Origin: Sapria himalayana | Taxonomy: Eukaryota > Streptophyta > Magnoliopsida > Malpighiales > Rafflesiaceae | Length of the DNA: 64,000 nucleotides | Assembly (NCBI GenBank): GCA_029783825.1 | Contig: JAREIK010002450.1 | Coordinates: 1,555,039 to 1,619,038 of the forward strand | Direction: 5' to 3' | Shown here: positions 48,227 through 59,600 of the stretch, piece after piece | How positions within the stretch are numbered: position 1 is the stretch's first letter | Layout of the letters: each line of letters starts with the position of its first letter | The notes under the pieces: generated by a model | Told to the model about the DNA's origin: nothing | What the model saw: only the letters and a program-made list of their open reading frames with translations | The model's database searches: none | Made by a program: the position numbers and the translations under genes

Positions 48227-50609
48227 TAAAGGTGTCATATGGGTTGTGCAGCCCAAGCCCAGCCCGACGTGGTCCAGAACCATTCTTGAGCCCATGTCAG
48301 GCTGGTACTCAGCATAGCTAATGGCGTGCCATTCCGAGGTAACCCGAGCCTTGTGATGGGCCATACACGGCCCGGTACCCTGGCCCGAAGGCATGGTATT
48401 TCGGCACGACCCGATTTGTCCCCTCCCCCATGAGGGCCGAGTTCTTATCTCCCGAGACCCAAGCCCGACGACCCGACAATCCCGGAGCCGAATCTGTCTA
48501 TCCCGAGCCAAACAACAGGTTCCAAAAGCCAAAACATTTAGAACCTATGACTATTGGGTCGGTTCGATGGTAGAACCGACCCAATTATCCAAATAAAATG
48601 AAAAAAAATGCATTTAAGCCGTTGGATTTCAGCCCCAACAGCTAGAAGGCAGAATCCAACAGCTCTAAAAATTTTTTCCCTACAAATACTTAAAAATTTT
48701 AAAAAATAATAAAAAAAATTTGAATTTTTTAAAATAACTTTTTAAAAAGCTATATATTACCTCTCTCATTCATAATTTATAACTTATATATATCTCTCTG
48801 ATATTATCTCTCCATCTCCTCTCATCTCTTTCTCTATTTCTCATTTTGATTTCAATTTTCAAGACTCGGATGTGAATGGTGACATGTTGATTACGGTGCG
48901 GATATCATCAAGTAAATGAGATTTTATAAATAACAAATATTAATTTTTAAATGTTGTTTAGTTAAGATTTTTTTTTATTTTAATTTTAGGCTTTAGTATT
49001 AGTTTAATTAATATTAATTTAAATATAATTTAAATTTTTAAAAACATTAATTATGGTATAATTAATAAACTAATAGAAAATTAAAATGACAAATAATAAT
49101 ATTAATGACGATAACTAAATTAATTTAAACATTAACATTGAAAATTTTAATATGGATAAGATAACCCAAAGAAAATATCCCGGGATGTCGAAACTTTATT
49201 TTCTCTGATTATCTCGACTCAAACTCAAACTCAAACATCTAATAAATAAAAAACTAGAAAAAAAATTAATAATTTACACTTTAATATAATATAATATAAA
49301 AATATTTGGTGTACCAATGAAAAATCAGCACAATATAAATATTATAAAAAAAAATTAACCTATAAGATTTCATATAGAACCACGCACCTTAAAAGACATG
49401 TTGGATAATACATCAAAAAACATAGTGTATTAGATCCTAGGCAAACCCAGATCTGTGGTAGATTCTGAGGCTAAATCCAATTCAGCATTAATGTTGACCC
49501 CCATCATATACTACAACAAGTTAAGGAGAGAAAACATAACCAAATTAATTATCAAGATGAGTCTTTCGATTAAATTTTAAAAAATTAAAAGATAGTCAGT
49601 ATCATGCAGACTTATTTTTAACTTGTATATTAAAAATTTTCTAGGTCTACATCTATGAATAACATACTAAAATACTATAACTTAGAAAAAATATTAATTA
49701 ATAAATTTATGACATATATTGGTGTGGTGTATGTGACATCTGATATTTGAACTAGTCACAATAATGCATCTTATGCTTGTCTCACCGCTCACTAAGCAGA
49801 TTCTAAATGAATATTAAATAAAAAGATAATAGGATTCTCTAAAATTTTTTAGTACGTCTTGCAGAAAACATAAATTTAATAATATTTGTTTATCTGCGGG
49901 TCTAAAAAAAAGAAATTTCAATCGAATATAAGACACTATTAGAATTACACATACCTGATATTATTGTTATGTTTTAGATACGAACATATGATATCCAACT
50001 ACATCAATAGTAAGAGTGACGAATTTTTTATTAATAAAACTAACTAGATTAAAGATATTTCATTTTAAAAATTCCTAAAAATTTTTTATGATACGACAAA
50101 CATGTGTTCCTCAGTTTATACTCTCACCACTTATTTTGTCTGACTGTCTGCATTAACCTTATGGCTAAGATGGAAGAGGTAAAAAATATTTTGACATACA
50201 TATCCTCGTGCATGAACTATAAAGACCAACCTGAAGAATTTATTCATGAGAAATTGATGGAGCTATTTACATACTACAATACTAGGTATGATGATAATAG
50301 TAATAGTGAGACTCCTATTATGGACATAGATATCATATTCAGAGATAATGACTTCTCCATTCAGTTTAGAGAAAAAAATGACAGGGCGATCCGTCGAATA
50401 AGAGCGAGTTGTATCAATATTTAAATATCGATTAATACTCAAACATATCACATACCAATAATAAAAATCATATTTTATAGTGATAAAATCATCAGTCCAC
50501 ATATCTTGTGTTGTTTATGATGACATGAGATCTACTAATTCCTTCGATATCGAGCGTAACATTAGAGTAAACTTTTTATGTTGCGGTGAATATGATTTTA
50601 GATAAAAGA

Positions 50610-51064
50610 TAGAGGTGTCAAACGGGTCGGGCCGGCCCGGCACGAGGCACGGTTCGGCCGTGCCTGGGTTGGCCCGGCACGTTTTTAAACCGTGCCCGAG
50701 CCCGTGTCGTGCCAGGGTTAGGCACGAGCCGTGCAGTGCCTGGCCCGAGCCTTGTCGTGCCTGGCCCGGCATGGCTCGTGTCGAGGCACGGCACGCCGGC
50801 ACGGTATCTTCTCGTGCCTGTTAGGTTTCACGCGAGCGGCGAGCACGCGTGGGCGTGACCCGGGCTGCCCCTGCCTCTCTCTCTCTCAGTCTCTCTCACT
50901 CTCAGTCTCAGGAAGTCGGGCTCGGCCGCTCGGGTCAGCCTCTGCCCTAGCCTGTATGGCCAGGCCAGGCCCGCCTATATTTAAACCGTGCCGGGCACGG
51001 CACGGTAGCACGATCGTGCCCATTTAAAATGGGCCGGGCCGTGCCGGCCCATTTGACACCTCTA
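50610..51064. mobile_element. GC-rich hAT MITE inserted in H4 (455 bp)
   Basis: Ends TAGAGGTGTCAAACGGG and CCCATTTGACACCTCTA are near-perfect inverted repeats. Flanks ataaaaga and ataggaga agree in 6 of 8 bases. Removing it restores the H1-like transposase sequence (GATATCGGATAGATCAAAAT in H1). It carries a CT-rich microsatellite at 50874-50910. Frames of 69-98 residues here come from GGCACG repeats and are not genes. Confidence 0.9.
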
Positions 51065-51286
51065 ATAGGAGATTATTATTACGACCAAATATTATTAAAG
51101 CATTAGCATGAATGAAAGATTAGAAAAATTCGAGTCTAAGCATCTAAGATCATGCTGCAACTACAACAAGAATGGAGGAATTGATTGTTAATGATGATTT
51201 GTGAGACTTTAATGATTGACGAGGGATGACTGAGATGAGATTGAGGCATTGAGTTGAGTCTACTTTACTACCTATAGCTTACTACA

Positions 51287-52002
51287 AGTGAATAAGAAGC
51301 ACAAACACAAATACGGATACGCATATATGACACGACGAGATACAGATACACGGTAAATTTCAAAAAATTAGGATATAGATACGACTAAAACACGACATGA
51401 TAAAATAAAATAAAAATAAAAATAATTATATTTATAAATATTATTATTAAAAAATATTAATAAAATAAAATAAAATAAAATTTATAATTATTTTTATAAA
51501 TATTAGGTATTTTATAATACAAAATAAAAAAAATATTTTATTTGATAAAATAAAAATATTTTAGTTTATTTTATTTTATAAAATAACATTTATAATTATC
51601 TTATTTTATGAAATAATATTTTATAATAAATTATTTTTTTATATTTTATAAAATAAAAATATGTTATTTTATTTTATTGAAATCACCCCCCCTCCCCACA
51701 AAATCCTGCCCTCCCTAGCCCCACAAAATCACACCCTCCCCTGCATAACAGAATCGCGCTCCCCCACCACCCCACAAAATCAACCCCCCCTGCCACCCTA
51801 CAGAATCGAATTCGCCCCCGGCCTAGAGAATTGAATTCATGCCCCCCGTGTTCGACACATATCCATAACTTTGACCTAATATTTGATCAACGATAAGCCA
51901 CATAGTGTATCAAATATGGATCCATGTGTGTCCATCATGCATCCACGTATCTGACACATGGACACTCCATGTCACTGCCGTATCCATGCTTCTTTGACAA
52001 AT
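51287..52002 (+). repeat. T3: third copy of the composite repeat
   Basis: AAGAAGCACAAACACAAATA ... GACACGACGAGATACAG at the start, AAATAAAAT core 51390-51680, C-rich part 51685-51860 (CACCCCCCCTCCCC, repeated CCCCACAAAATC phrases), and an end CCGTATCCATGCTTCTT complementary to the start. This is the most complete copy; its terminal inverted repeat AAGAAGCA is visible. Confidence 0.65.
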
Positions 52003-52295
52003 GATATTGATACCATCATTAATCATATGCTGATGAGATTTATCATTTATTATTTTTAGATTGTCTTTGTTTATTTATTTTTTTTTATTTAATTTTGAGG
52101 TTTAAGCTACCTACTTTTTTTTATTATGTTCTTTGTTTATTCGGATACTTTCTTATGGGATTGGATTCATGTTTTATATTTATGAATTTATCTTTGATAG
52201 TATTACTTTTTATCTTTTAATGATTTAAATTTTAGTCATGTTTTGTTATTTTATAATTTTTACATGTAATTAGTTGAGAGTTATTCGTTATTTTA

Positions 52296-52318
52296 TTAAT
52301 TAATTAATTAATTAATTT
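52296..52318. repeat. (TTAA)n microsatellite
   Basis: TTAATTAATTAATTAATT inside the right arm of H4. Confidence 0.8.
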
Positions 52319-52799
52319 TAAGTATTAAAATTTATAATTAATAAAATTTTTAAATTTTTGGGATGACCCAATTCCTAACGCCCCGACCAGGCCCCAACCC
52401 GACCCAGTAAGTCTAGGCACAACCCGACCCGAACCAGGTACAAGCTAGGTCGGTAAGTCATGTCAAACCGGCTCTTCTCAAGTTATGTCATGTCTGGCAC
52501 GACACAGTTACTGTGTAGTGTCGTGTTGGGCACGAGATGGTGGCTCGATTGGGCCACCAAAAATTGGGTCGACCTAGTTCGACCCATTTTGACACCTCTA
52601 ATTGTATATATGCATGGATCATTGGCACGAACCATGTAAGCACGAGGCACAAAGCACGAGTCATGATATTTTTTAAAATCCAACCTCCACCTCGCTCTCT
52701 CCTTGCTGATTACATAAACATAATGGACAAGAATTGCCTAACATGAAAACAACATGCAAAGACATACCATTGTAGTTGTCATTAAAGAAATAAGAAATA

Positions 52800-54560
52800 T
52801 ATTTTTTACCTATTTTAGTAGCCATCAAATTTGATTCCAATGGCTACTGAACATAAATTCATTAGGTACAGATTTCTACCCATTATATATAATAAAAAAA
52901 ATAAAAAGCAAACAAAGAAATAAATAATTTTTTTAAATCTCTATAAATATGAAATCGAATTTTTTTATGTTCACTCAATTTTATTTAATCTCATCTCCTC
53001 TCATTTAGGCTTTTTCTCTCATTTTCTTTCTCTACTCTGATGTCTAGTCTGGCACTAATTCAAGGATTGATGCACATATAAAGTTATGGTAAACATTAAA
53101 TTTTATTTATTTAGTTGTGTTATAATTTACAAAAATTTTACATAATAATTTTTTAAAAAAATTAAATGAATAAATAAAATAAAAACTGATAAATAATAAT
53201 TTTAATAATAATAATTATAACTTAAATATAAATAATGATGACTCGACCAGAAAATCCAAGACCAAAATTAGATTCTCGCAAATAATCTCCACCCAATTGC
53301 ATTAAAAAAACTTAAAACTAAGCATATTTCATTAGTCAAAATATACTTTAACATAATAAAAAATAAAAATTCTAAAAATATAAAAAAAACAACACAGTAT
53401 ATATATTATAAAAAAACATATATATGTATAATTATTGATATGATCACCTTAAGAGACATATCGATCAATACACCAAAAATATGATTCATTATATCTCAGA
53501 CAAACCTAACTGAGCAGTTGAGCTTTTGAAATTGAATCAACTTCATCTTCATTGATCCATTAATTTATGGAAATAACTTTGAAAAGGAAAACATTGCAAA
53601 AGATTTTAAGGTAGTCAGAATTATGCAGAAATATAAACCTACTGATCATAGAATTTCTAAGTCAACTAGTGTAGTGTAAATTAATTCAATAATTCAATAG
53701 TTATCATAGAATTAAATAATAAAATATAATAAAATAAAAAAAATAATAATTAATGAATTAAAAAAATATAGTACAGTAATGTCTGTAATATCCAATATAT
53801 AAACTAAACGCGATGATAAATAATTCGTGTATCTCATCGTCCACTAAGTTAATTCTAAGTAAAGATAATGAAAAAATTTTAAAATTTTTTTAGATCGACC
53901 AACCTCATGATAACCATTAATATATGAGTGTGTGACAAGAATATCTAAAAAATATAACATTCATAATATAATTTTTAGTATTACATTCAAAAATACTTTG
54001 AATAATAATATCGCCACTAAATATTTGACAAAAGCATTATAGATAGGCTATTAATTAAAATTTTTTAACGTTGTATATGTGTCACATAATTAACCTAATA
54101 GAAAGGAGAATAAAAATCATATCTTTCATATTTAAAAAAATAATAGAATCACTAAAATATCTTAGAACATATAACAAGCAACAAGATTTTAATACCATAT
54201 TTTTTAGTGCGTCCAAAAAAAGAAAAAAATTCAAACAGATATTAGATATCATTAGAATTATACATATTTAATGTTAGAGTCATTTGTTAGATATCAATAT
54301 GTACTATATAACTAAGTCAATAATAAGAATAATTAACTTATTATTAATAATTCATACTAAAATACAAAAAAAATTATTTATAAATTCCTAAAAATTTTGT
54401 ATAATGCAAAGAACATAATTAACTTACTATGTATTTTGTATCATGACTCTTGAGTTGAAAATCAAGTATTTAAAATATTAAGTTTTTTATTCTATCTTTA
54501 TATTGCTTGATTGTATATATGAATCTTAAAATTTAAGGTGAGAGACAATATTTTTGAATT
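52800..54560 (+). pseudogene. H5: decayed hAT of the H1 family
   Basis: The leader (52820-53060) parallels the H1 and H4 leaders: a CCATTGGATTC-like phrase, a CT-rich stretch, then ACTCTGATG. Transposase fragments follow, with a BED remnant at 53400-53480 (HLKRHIDQYTKN-like), a middle part from 53580, and a 66-residue frame 54071-54271 (MYMCHIINLIERRIKII) equal to H1 13219 onward. It ends near 54560 before the dimerisation domain. Confidence 0.6.
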
Positions 54561-54839
54561 ATTCAAAACAAAAAATCATGTCATTTGAAAATGTCATAAC
54601 TTTGGTCTTGATCTCTTGAACTCGAAGCCACAAATCTAGAAAGTGACTGCAACAATGAAATACAACTCAATCTTTCTATAATACTAAATCATGATGCTAG
54701 AAAGTATCCGTGACTTATGTCTTTTATCTCTATAATATAATATTATTGTGATAGGAATAATCATGATTTTTACACCAATCTCTCCTATTCATCATATGCC
54801 CGAGTACTATGAATAGTTACATCACTATAAATAGTCTCT

Positions 54840-55150
54840 CTATTGTATACTATGATTATGATACTAGAAATTATCACATTGTTGAAAATGACCACAATAC
54901 CAAAAATGGCCGTAATATTGGAAATAGCCACGATGCTAAGAATTGTTATGAAATTGAGAATAATCTTTCTTGTACATAATATGATCGCAACATTAAAAAT
55001 GACACGATGTTTAAAATTATCTCTTTTGCATTATATGATTGCAATGTTAAAAAATAATTGTGGCACTAAGAATGATCATGAATTTGACATTAACTTTCTC
55101 ACATATCACATAGCTAAGGGCATTACGAATTTCCACGGCATTGACAATTA
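54840..55150. repeat. short-period array (about 18-20 bp)
   Basis: Units of the form AAAATGACCACAATACC, AAAATGGCCGTAATATTGG, AAATAGCCACGATGCT recur. A longer period of about 80 bp (ATAATATGATCGCAACATTA, ATTATATGATTGCAATGTTA) is overlaid. The 102-residue frame across it (Met, Ile, Leu rich) is a product of the repeat. Confidence 0.6.
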
Positions 55151-56160
55151 GAATGTACCTTAAATCATGACTTTACTTTCTTTTGAGGGTGAGAATCATG
55201 GCTTTGCTTTCTCTTGAGAAAAAGAAATACGTCCTTAGGAAGTGATTGTGTTCGAGTAAATACACTTTATAATATTTTGTATCCAAAAGACTCGTTACTG
55301 AACATATCCAAAAAAAGTAAAATGCATTAATATCAAATCTCTTCATGTTCTTTGATTCTTGTTTTCGATCAAGTTCAACAAGATCAAACTCAGTTTAATA
55401 GTATATTTTTATAATTTTTAATTCTCGAACAATAGCAACAAGTTTATTTTAATTAGGACAATCACAAATCAAGTGTGATCCCTCACAAAAAAAAATATGT
55501 TAATGACATTATCTTCTTTTTACAATTCCTAAATATTTTTCTCCTTTATGCTAAATAATTATCCATTGATTATTTGTCTCAATAAGCCTAATTCTTATCT
55601 TTACTCTTAGAAATGCTGAATTTGTCAACCTTCTCAAATTTATCAAGGATTCAATTATCGACATTGCATGTGTAAAGTTTTTGAGACTTGGACACCTCTC
55701 TTCCACTAGTCTTGCTTAGCCCAAATTTTGAGACCATCCAAAAAGAAAAATAATATCACTTTATGAACAAAATTAGGAATTTGAAGTATTAAATCAAAAA
55801 CCTTATGTACATAGTCTCTTACTTCCATATGATGGGTAATCTCCACAACATGGGTCTCGCTTCATTGTAGAAATACTCAAAATAAAATTATTAATAAAAC
55901 TCATATTTGAATTATTCTCAAATATGAATATGAACATTCTCATATCTTTGTCGCTATCAACTAAGTGTGACATTCATCAGATATATAAAAGCAATACTAA
56001 CATTAGTTATAACCCCATTAGAAAAAAATACCCCATTTCCTAGATGAAGATATCAACCTCTTTCTCCATATTAGCACCTCTAAACTCCTTTGGCTTCGAA
56101 GCATCAATTCACAGTGAAGACTTTTTGGTCAACCATGTAGCCCTCTATGATTCTCTTGTA
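55150..56160 (-). pseudogene. G1: Ty3/gypsy gag relic
   Basis: Minus-strand reading in broken frames: PKEFRGANMEKEVDIFI (about 56090), REVREYVH-like segment (about 55820), then FLDGLKIWAKQD-WKRGVQVS (about 55700-55760), which is the plant gypsy gag FMDGLQ-WAKQEL-RRGVQ block. A CCHC remnant CEGSHLICDC lies near 55470. No pol was found downstream; the 54.8-55.15-kb array follows. The stretch 56160-56900 carries only AT-rich leader-like sequence. Confidence 0.65.
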
Positions 56161-56949
56161 AGTTAAAAACTTACTTTTCAACTTATATCTCATCTTGCAT
56201 AGTAATTACCATGAATTATAAGACAATCCTTCTGAGTTAACGTCTCTAAGACTATTGAAGGTATTTTGCATTTCAACTTAAAATTCCTCTTTCAAAGATG
56301 TCAATCGATTATATCACCAGTGTTCTCAAATTTATTTCATAATTCACCAATAATAAATATCTTAGTTATTCAAGCTTGCATGGATATCATTATATCATTT
56401 AAACTTCTTTCTTGCCTCAACATCTAGGATCATACACATTTTTCTAATGGTTCTCGATCTCAAAGATAAATATCATAGAAAACAAGTCAAACACCTTTAA
56501 TATCATTTATCATGGATTACAAGTTTTGTTGGTATATATGTGGTCTTAGACAAGATAATTATTTTTCTCAATTATCTCAGTCAACCTGTTCTTGTCTCCC
56601 ACAAGATTCACATCCAAAAAATCTCGCACACAAGCTTAAAGAGAAATACTAAAAAAAATTAAATTATAGAAAAGTTTTGAATAGATATAGTAATTAGAAG
56701 GCTCTTTTATACAGTGAGGTTTCGCATTCACCAATAGCTCAAATTTCATAAGATATCATAATTTCATGACAAAAAAAAAAATTCCTAAAATATCATAGAA
56801 TAGTAAGAAACCTTGAATCTTTTAGAATCTTCTAGAATTCCTTTAAAATCTCTTTAAAATCATTTTAAAATTCTTCAAAAGCCCAGCCATCAAACTAATA
56901 TTTTTTAGAATTTTATAGAATTGTGACACTTGCACCTAGAGGAGATTTA

Positions 56950-57540
56950 TGATAAAATTTTATAATTTTATTAAATATAATTTTATCTCCTAGAAAAACA
57001 AGAAGAAAATGATTATTTTGCGATTTAGTATAGTGATGAACTTTTGAAAGATTATGACTGTTACTCATGAGATACTTTGAATACAACATATACTCAAAGA
57101 TATGATATTTGTTTTTTTTTTTCACTGTTATTTCTATGACAATCAAGCAGCAAGAAATATAATCTCAAATTCATTATTTCGTAAATAAACAAAGTACATA
57201 GCAATGTATTACTTCTTTCTCGGGAAAAAGATCCAGAATATAATTATTAATACATTCATTCATATAACAAAATAACCAACAAATTACTTCATGAATACTT
57301 AAAAAATGCTTCAACTTAATTATTTTTCCATGCTTTATTTTCTAGACTTTTACATACCAACTTGACAGAGAATTACAATTTATAATTGTACCTTATGTAT
57401 TTTTATTTTTGTATTATTATTTTATCGTTGTCATTATGAATGAGAGCACTCAACATGTGAGTTGCCCCAATCCATTAGCTCATTATATAAGAGCATTGCT
57501 TGTATGTTATTATAATTAAGTTTTATTATACTTACTCATC
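56950..57540 (+). pseudogene. C7: copia RNase H tail with LTR box e
   Basis: HEILRIQHILKD-like phrase (57066-57100), then IISxxNKVHS and LLSREKD in the plus strand correspond to the RNase H end TKHIEIDYYFLREK. The tail TNKLLHEYLKNA follows, then box e at 57440-57475 (GAGAGCACTCAACATGTGAG), the best copy of the LTR box, plus ATTATATAAGAGCATTGCTTG. Confidence 0.65.
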
Positions 57541-57785
57541 TTGTTATTAGGTTTTTGGTTTGTGTGGCTTGTAGTTTAACAATGATGAAATCATACCAAT
57601 ATTATAGACATCATAAATATCCTTAAAATTGTGCATCTTAGGATACATGCTTCAACCTAATCTAAGTGTTGACGTGTTTACTTTGAATATAGAATCACGA
57701 TGTGTTAGAAAACCTGAACAGGAATATCCACATTATGCATTATATTAACAATTTTCTGGCGCATAATTAAATTTATAAAATAAAC

Positions 57786-57789
<4 letters not shown>

Positions 57790-57832
<43 letters not shown>
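57790..57832. repeat. (AT)n microsatellite
   Basis: About 21 AT units, followed by ACATACACACAAACATACAT sequence and a GA run at 57919-57940, all in the intron 170-320 bp downstream of exon B. Confidence 0.9.
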
Positions 57833-57835
<3 letters not shown>

Positions 57836-58112
57836 AAATCATTCACATACACACAAACATACATATACATACATATATATATACAGACGTATATATACAT
57901 GCACCCACATAAAGAAAGAGAGCGAGAGAGAGAGAGAGAGTATTGTAGATAAGACATACATTTGTTGACCCAGTAACACAACTAAGACATTCACAAAACA
58001 ACAAACAGATAAAACTATATTAATTTTAACAATAATTAAAAATTGCCCCCCTGATATATTGTTCATGCTCTGGATGAATCCACATACAAGTCAAAAAAAA
58101 GGAGAACAATAC

Positions 58113-58173
58113 CAGATCCACCAGCGAGAATAAATGCAAGTCCTTGTCCTGATAGCTTCTGTCTTAAGAATCC
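58113..58173 (-). CDS. AIM24-like exon B
   Basis: This 61-nt exon encodes GFLRQKLSGQGLAFILAGGS plus the first base of a split Val codon. The acceptor is atttttgtag and the donor is GGATCTG|gtattg. It is separated from exon A by a normal 138-bp intron, whereas the next intron is 13.2 kb. The R-Q-K-L-S-G-x-G-x-A-F-I pattern is the most recognisable signature of the family in this window and is what first identified the gene. Confidence 0.9.
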
Positions 58174-58311
58174 CTACAAAAATTTAATACTCTGTCAAAA
58201 CGATGTACCAAAAAAATTTCAGCAAGCAAGCTGACACCTGGAGTGAAACAAATCAAAAAGTTGCAAGTAAGCATAACAATGTGATATAGATCACAGCCTG
58301 CATTGTCTCAC

Positions 58312-58398
58312 CTCTGCAGTAGACATGACATTACGTTCCCTTGGATCAAATGAATTACTGACCTTCACATCATTAATGGAACAAAGGAAAGTTTCTGG
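58312..58398 (-). CDS. AIM24-like exon A (first exon visible)
   Basis: This 87-nt exon encodes 29 residues beginning PETFLCSINDVKVSNS and ending VMSTAE. The upstream acceptor is tgtacag (plus strand ctgtaca at 58399) and the donor is GCAGAG|gtgaga. It begins and ends in phase 0. In plant AIM24-like proteins this block follows a segment ending in a GGE-LCQ type sequence, which I could not find between here and 64000, so the next upstream intron is at least 5.6 kb. Just upstream (58.8-59.6 kb) lies an LTR-type repeat. The exon is too short to stand out alone; the support comes from its exact splicing to exon B and the family match. Confidence 0.85.
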
Positions 58399-58799
58399 CT
58401 GTACATTTCAAGAAGATTAGCTTAGAATCGTAAAAAACAATCTGAGAACAGGTGAAACACCAAAAATGTGGAAAATCTCATTGAGACTGATGCTGTGGAA
58501 TAATAGTATAAGAAACCTTGGTCATCTTTGAACATGTGTTAAAGAACACAAGCAGATAAACTGAAAAAGTACATCTCAAAAAAAAAAAATACATTAAATT
58601 ATCAAAATACTGAAGTATGAACATCATTGGATGCCCTTATTACACCTATGAGTAATTTATACTGAGTAAAAAAAATATATAAACATCCACTATTCTCAAA
58701 AATGTGTTGATCCCAATCATGATTTTACATTTTATTTCTATATTAAATTTAATGATCACAGTCTAATATTTAAATTGAATGAAGAATGATAATTATAAT

Positions 58800-59600
58800 T
58801 CATAATTCATTGTAATTATTTACATTACATTCTTGTTTATTTTGTATGATTGAATTTTCATGTGTCACAATTTATGCGTCGATGATATTTTACTTCTGTT
58901 TATTTTCCTACTTTATGGATAGGAGCACCCAACATATAGATTATCCCAATCCAACTTATGTAGTATTTTTAGGATTGCTCATTTATACATTTTTCATAAG
59001 GGTATTTAGTTTGATGGTTTATGACTTAGTTTTTTTATATTATATCAAAATCAAACCATGAGTCAAGAAAGCTTGGCACGGGGCATGAAGCATGAGGTAT
59101 GGGACATGAGATGTGAGAAGTGAGGCATGAGGGGAACATTGTAACTGCACAATGCATGTGTGTACACCTTAACAGTGAAATTATTGTGTGCATTATGACA
59201 TCATAGTGCACGTGTGGACTGTGTGTGAGCAAAAGAAAACATGCATTGGATGTGTGCCATGAGTAAAACGTCGTAAGTCCATTAGGGCAGAAATGGTATG
59301 TGGCAACCCAAAAACTGCATGACGTTGATACCCACTAAATCAACTTGGAGAGGTGCACAAATGATTAACTGTGCATGTGTGTGGTGTGCAAAAATGTAAG
59401 CGCGCAGTGTGTGCCAACAGTTAAGTGTTATGTGTACAATGACATGCAGTGTACACAATGTAAGTGCACAGAAGAGTGCCGTGTCTACAGTGTAGGTGCA
59501 GCATGTGAGTGAGTACACAATAATGTGTGGTATGTGCAATGTAGGTGCAGTGTGCACAGTAATTCTATGTGATTGGTCATGATTTTTCAAAATATTTACT
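58800..59600 (+). repeat. LTR-family relic f with GTGCAC domain
   Basis: Box at 58921-58955 (AGGAGCACCCAACATATAGA), then from 59060 a GCATGAG-type repeat and many GTGCACAATGT / CAGTGTGCAC units to 59565. GTTGATACCCACTAAATC (59318) matches relic c. It lies about 400 bp above exon A in the first visible upstream intron. Nothing is recognised in 59601-60008. Confidence 0.6.

Larger units (their letters stand above)
48227..52600 (+). pseudogene. H4: decayed hAT transposon with both termini
   Basis: The left end TAAAGGTGTCATATGGGTT and right end CCCATTTTGACACCTCTA are recognisable, with GC-rich arms at 48240-48600 and 52370-52600. The transposase lies between 49310 and 51230: BED remnant, then FMTYIGVVYVTSDI, NNASYACLTAH, NYKDQPEEFIHEKLMELFTY (50207-50266), and the dimerisation region, all in broken frames. 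A MITE (50610-51064) and repeat T3 (51287-52002) sit inside. Flanking octamers atggaacg and attgtata differ, so the pairing of ends is likely but not proven. Confidence 0.75.
15275..58398 (-). other. AIM24/DUF124-family gene, 3' part (five exons, giant introns)
   Basis: Five minus-strand blocks join into one 477-nt reading frame (158 codons plus stop): 58398-58312, 58173-58113, 44868-44744, 36887-36796 and 15386-15275. Each junction has GT donor and AG acceptor, and the phases fit (0, 1, 0, 2), with split codons giving Val and Arg. The translation matches what I know of plant AIM24/DUF124 (TRAP-like) proteins: a conserved RQKLSGQGLAFI block, VALTTTINVQIKYNGP, GDNLVTATLTGPG, LPFQRFSQRIAR, then VTSPNMRENPRF and a C-terminal hydrophobic stretch. 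In yeast AIM24 is linked to mitochondrial inner-membrane organisation; the plant role is not settled and is not inferred here. Introns are 138, 13244, 7856 and 21409 bp and are full of transposons. The family is usually about 250 residues, so roughly the first 100 residues should lie beyond 64000. No stop or frameshift was seen, so the gene is likely functional. Confidence 0.88.

Noticed and set aside
52661..52668. TCATGATA at 52661 equal to the octamer before the hAT terminus at 47988
   Set aside because: The sequence before 52661 does not end in CCTCTA or similar, so the match is probably chance and not a target duplication.
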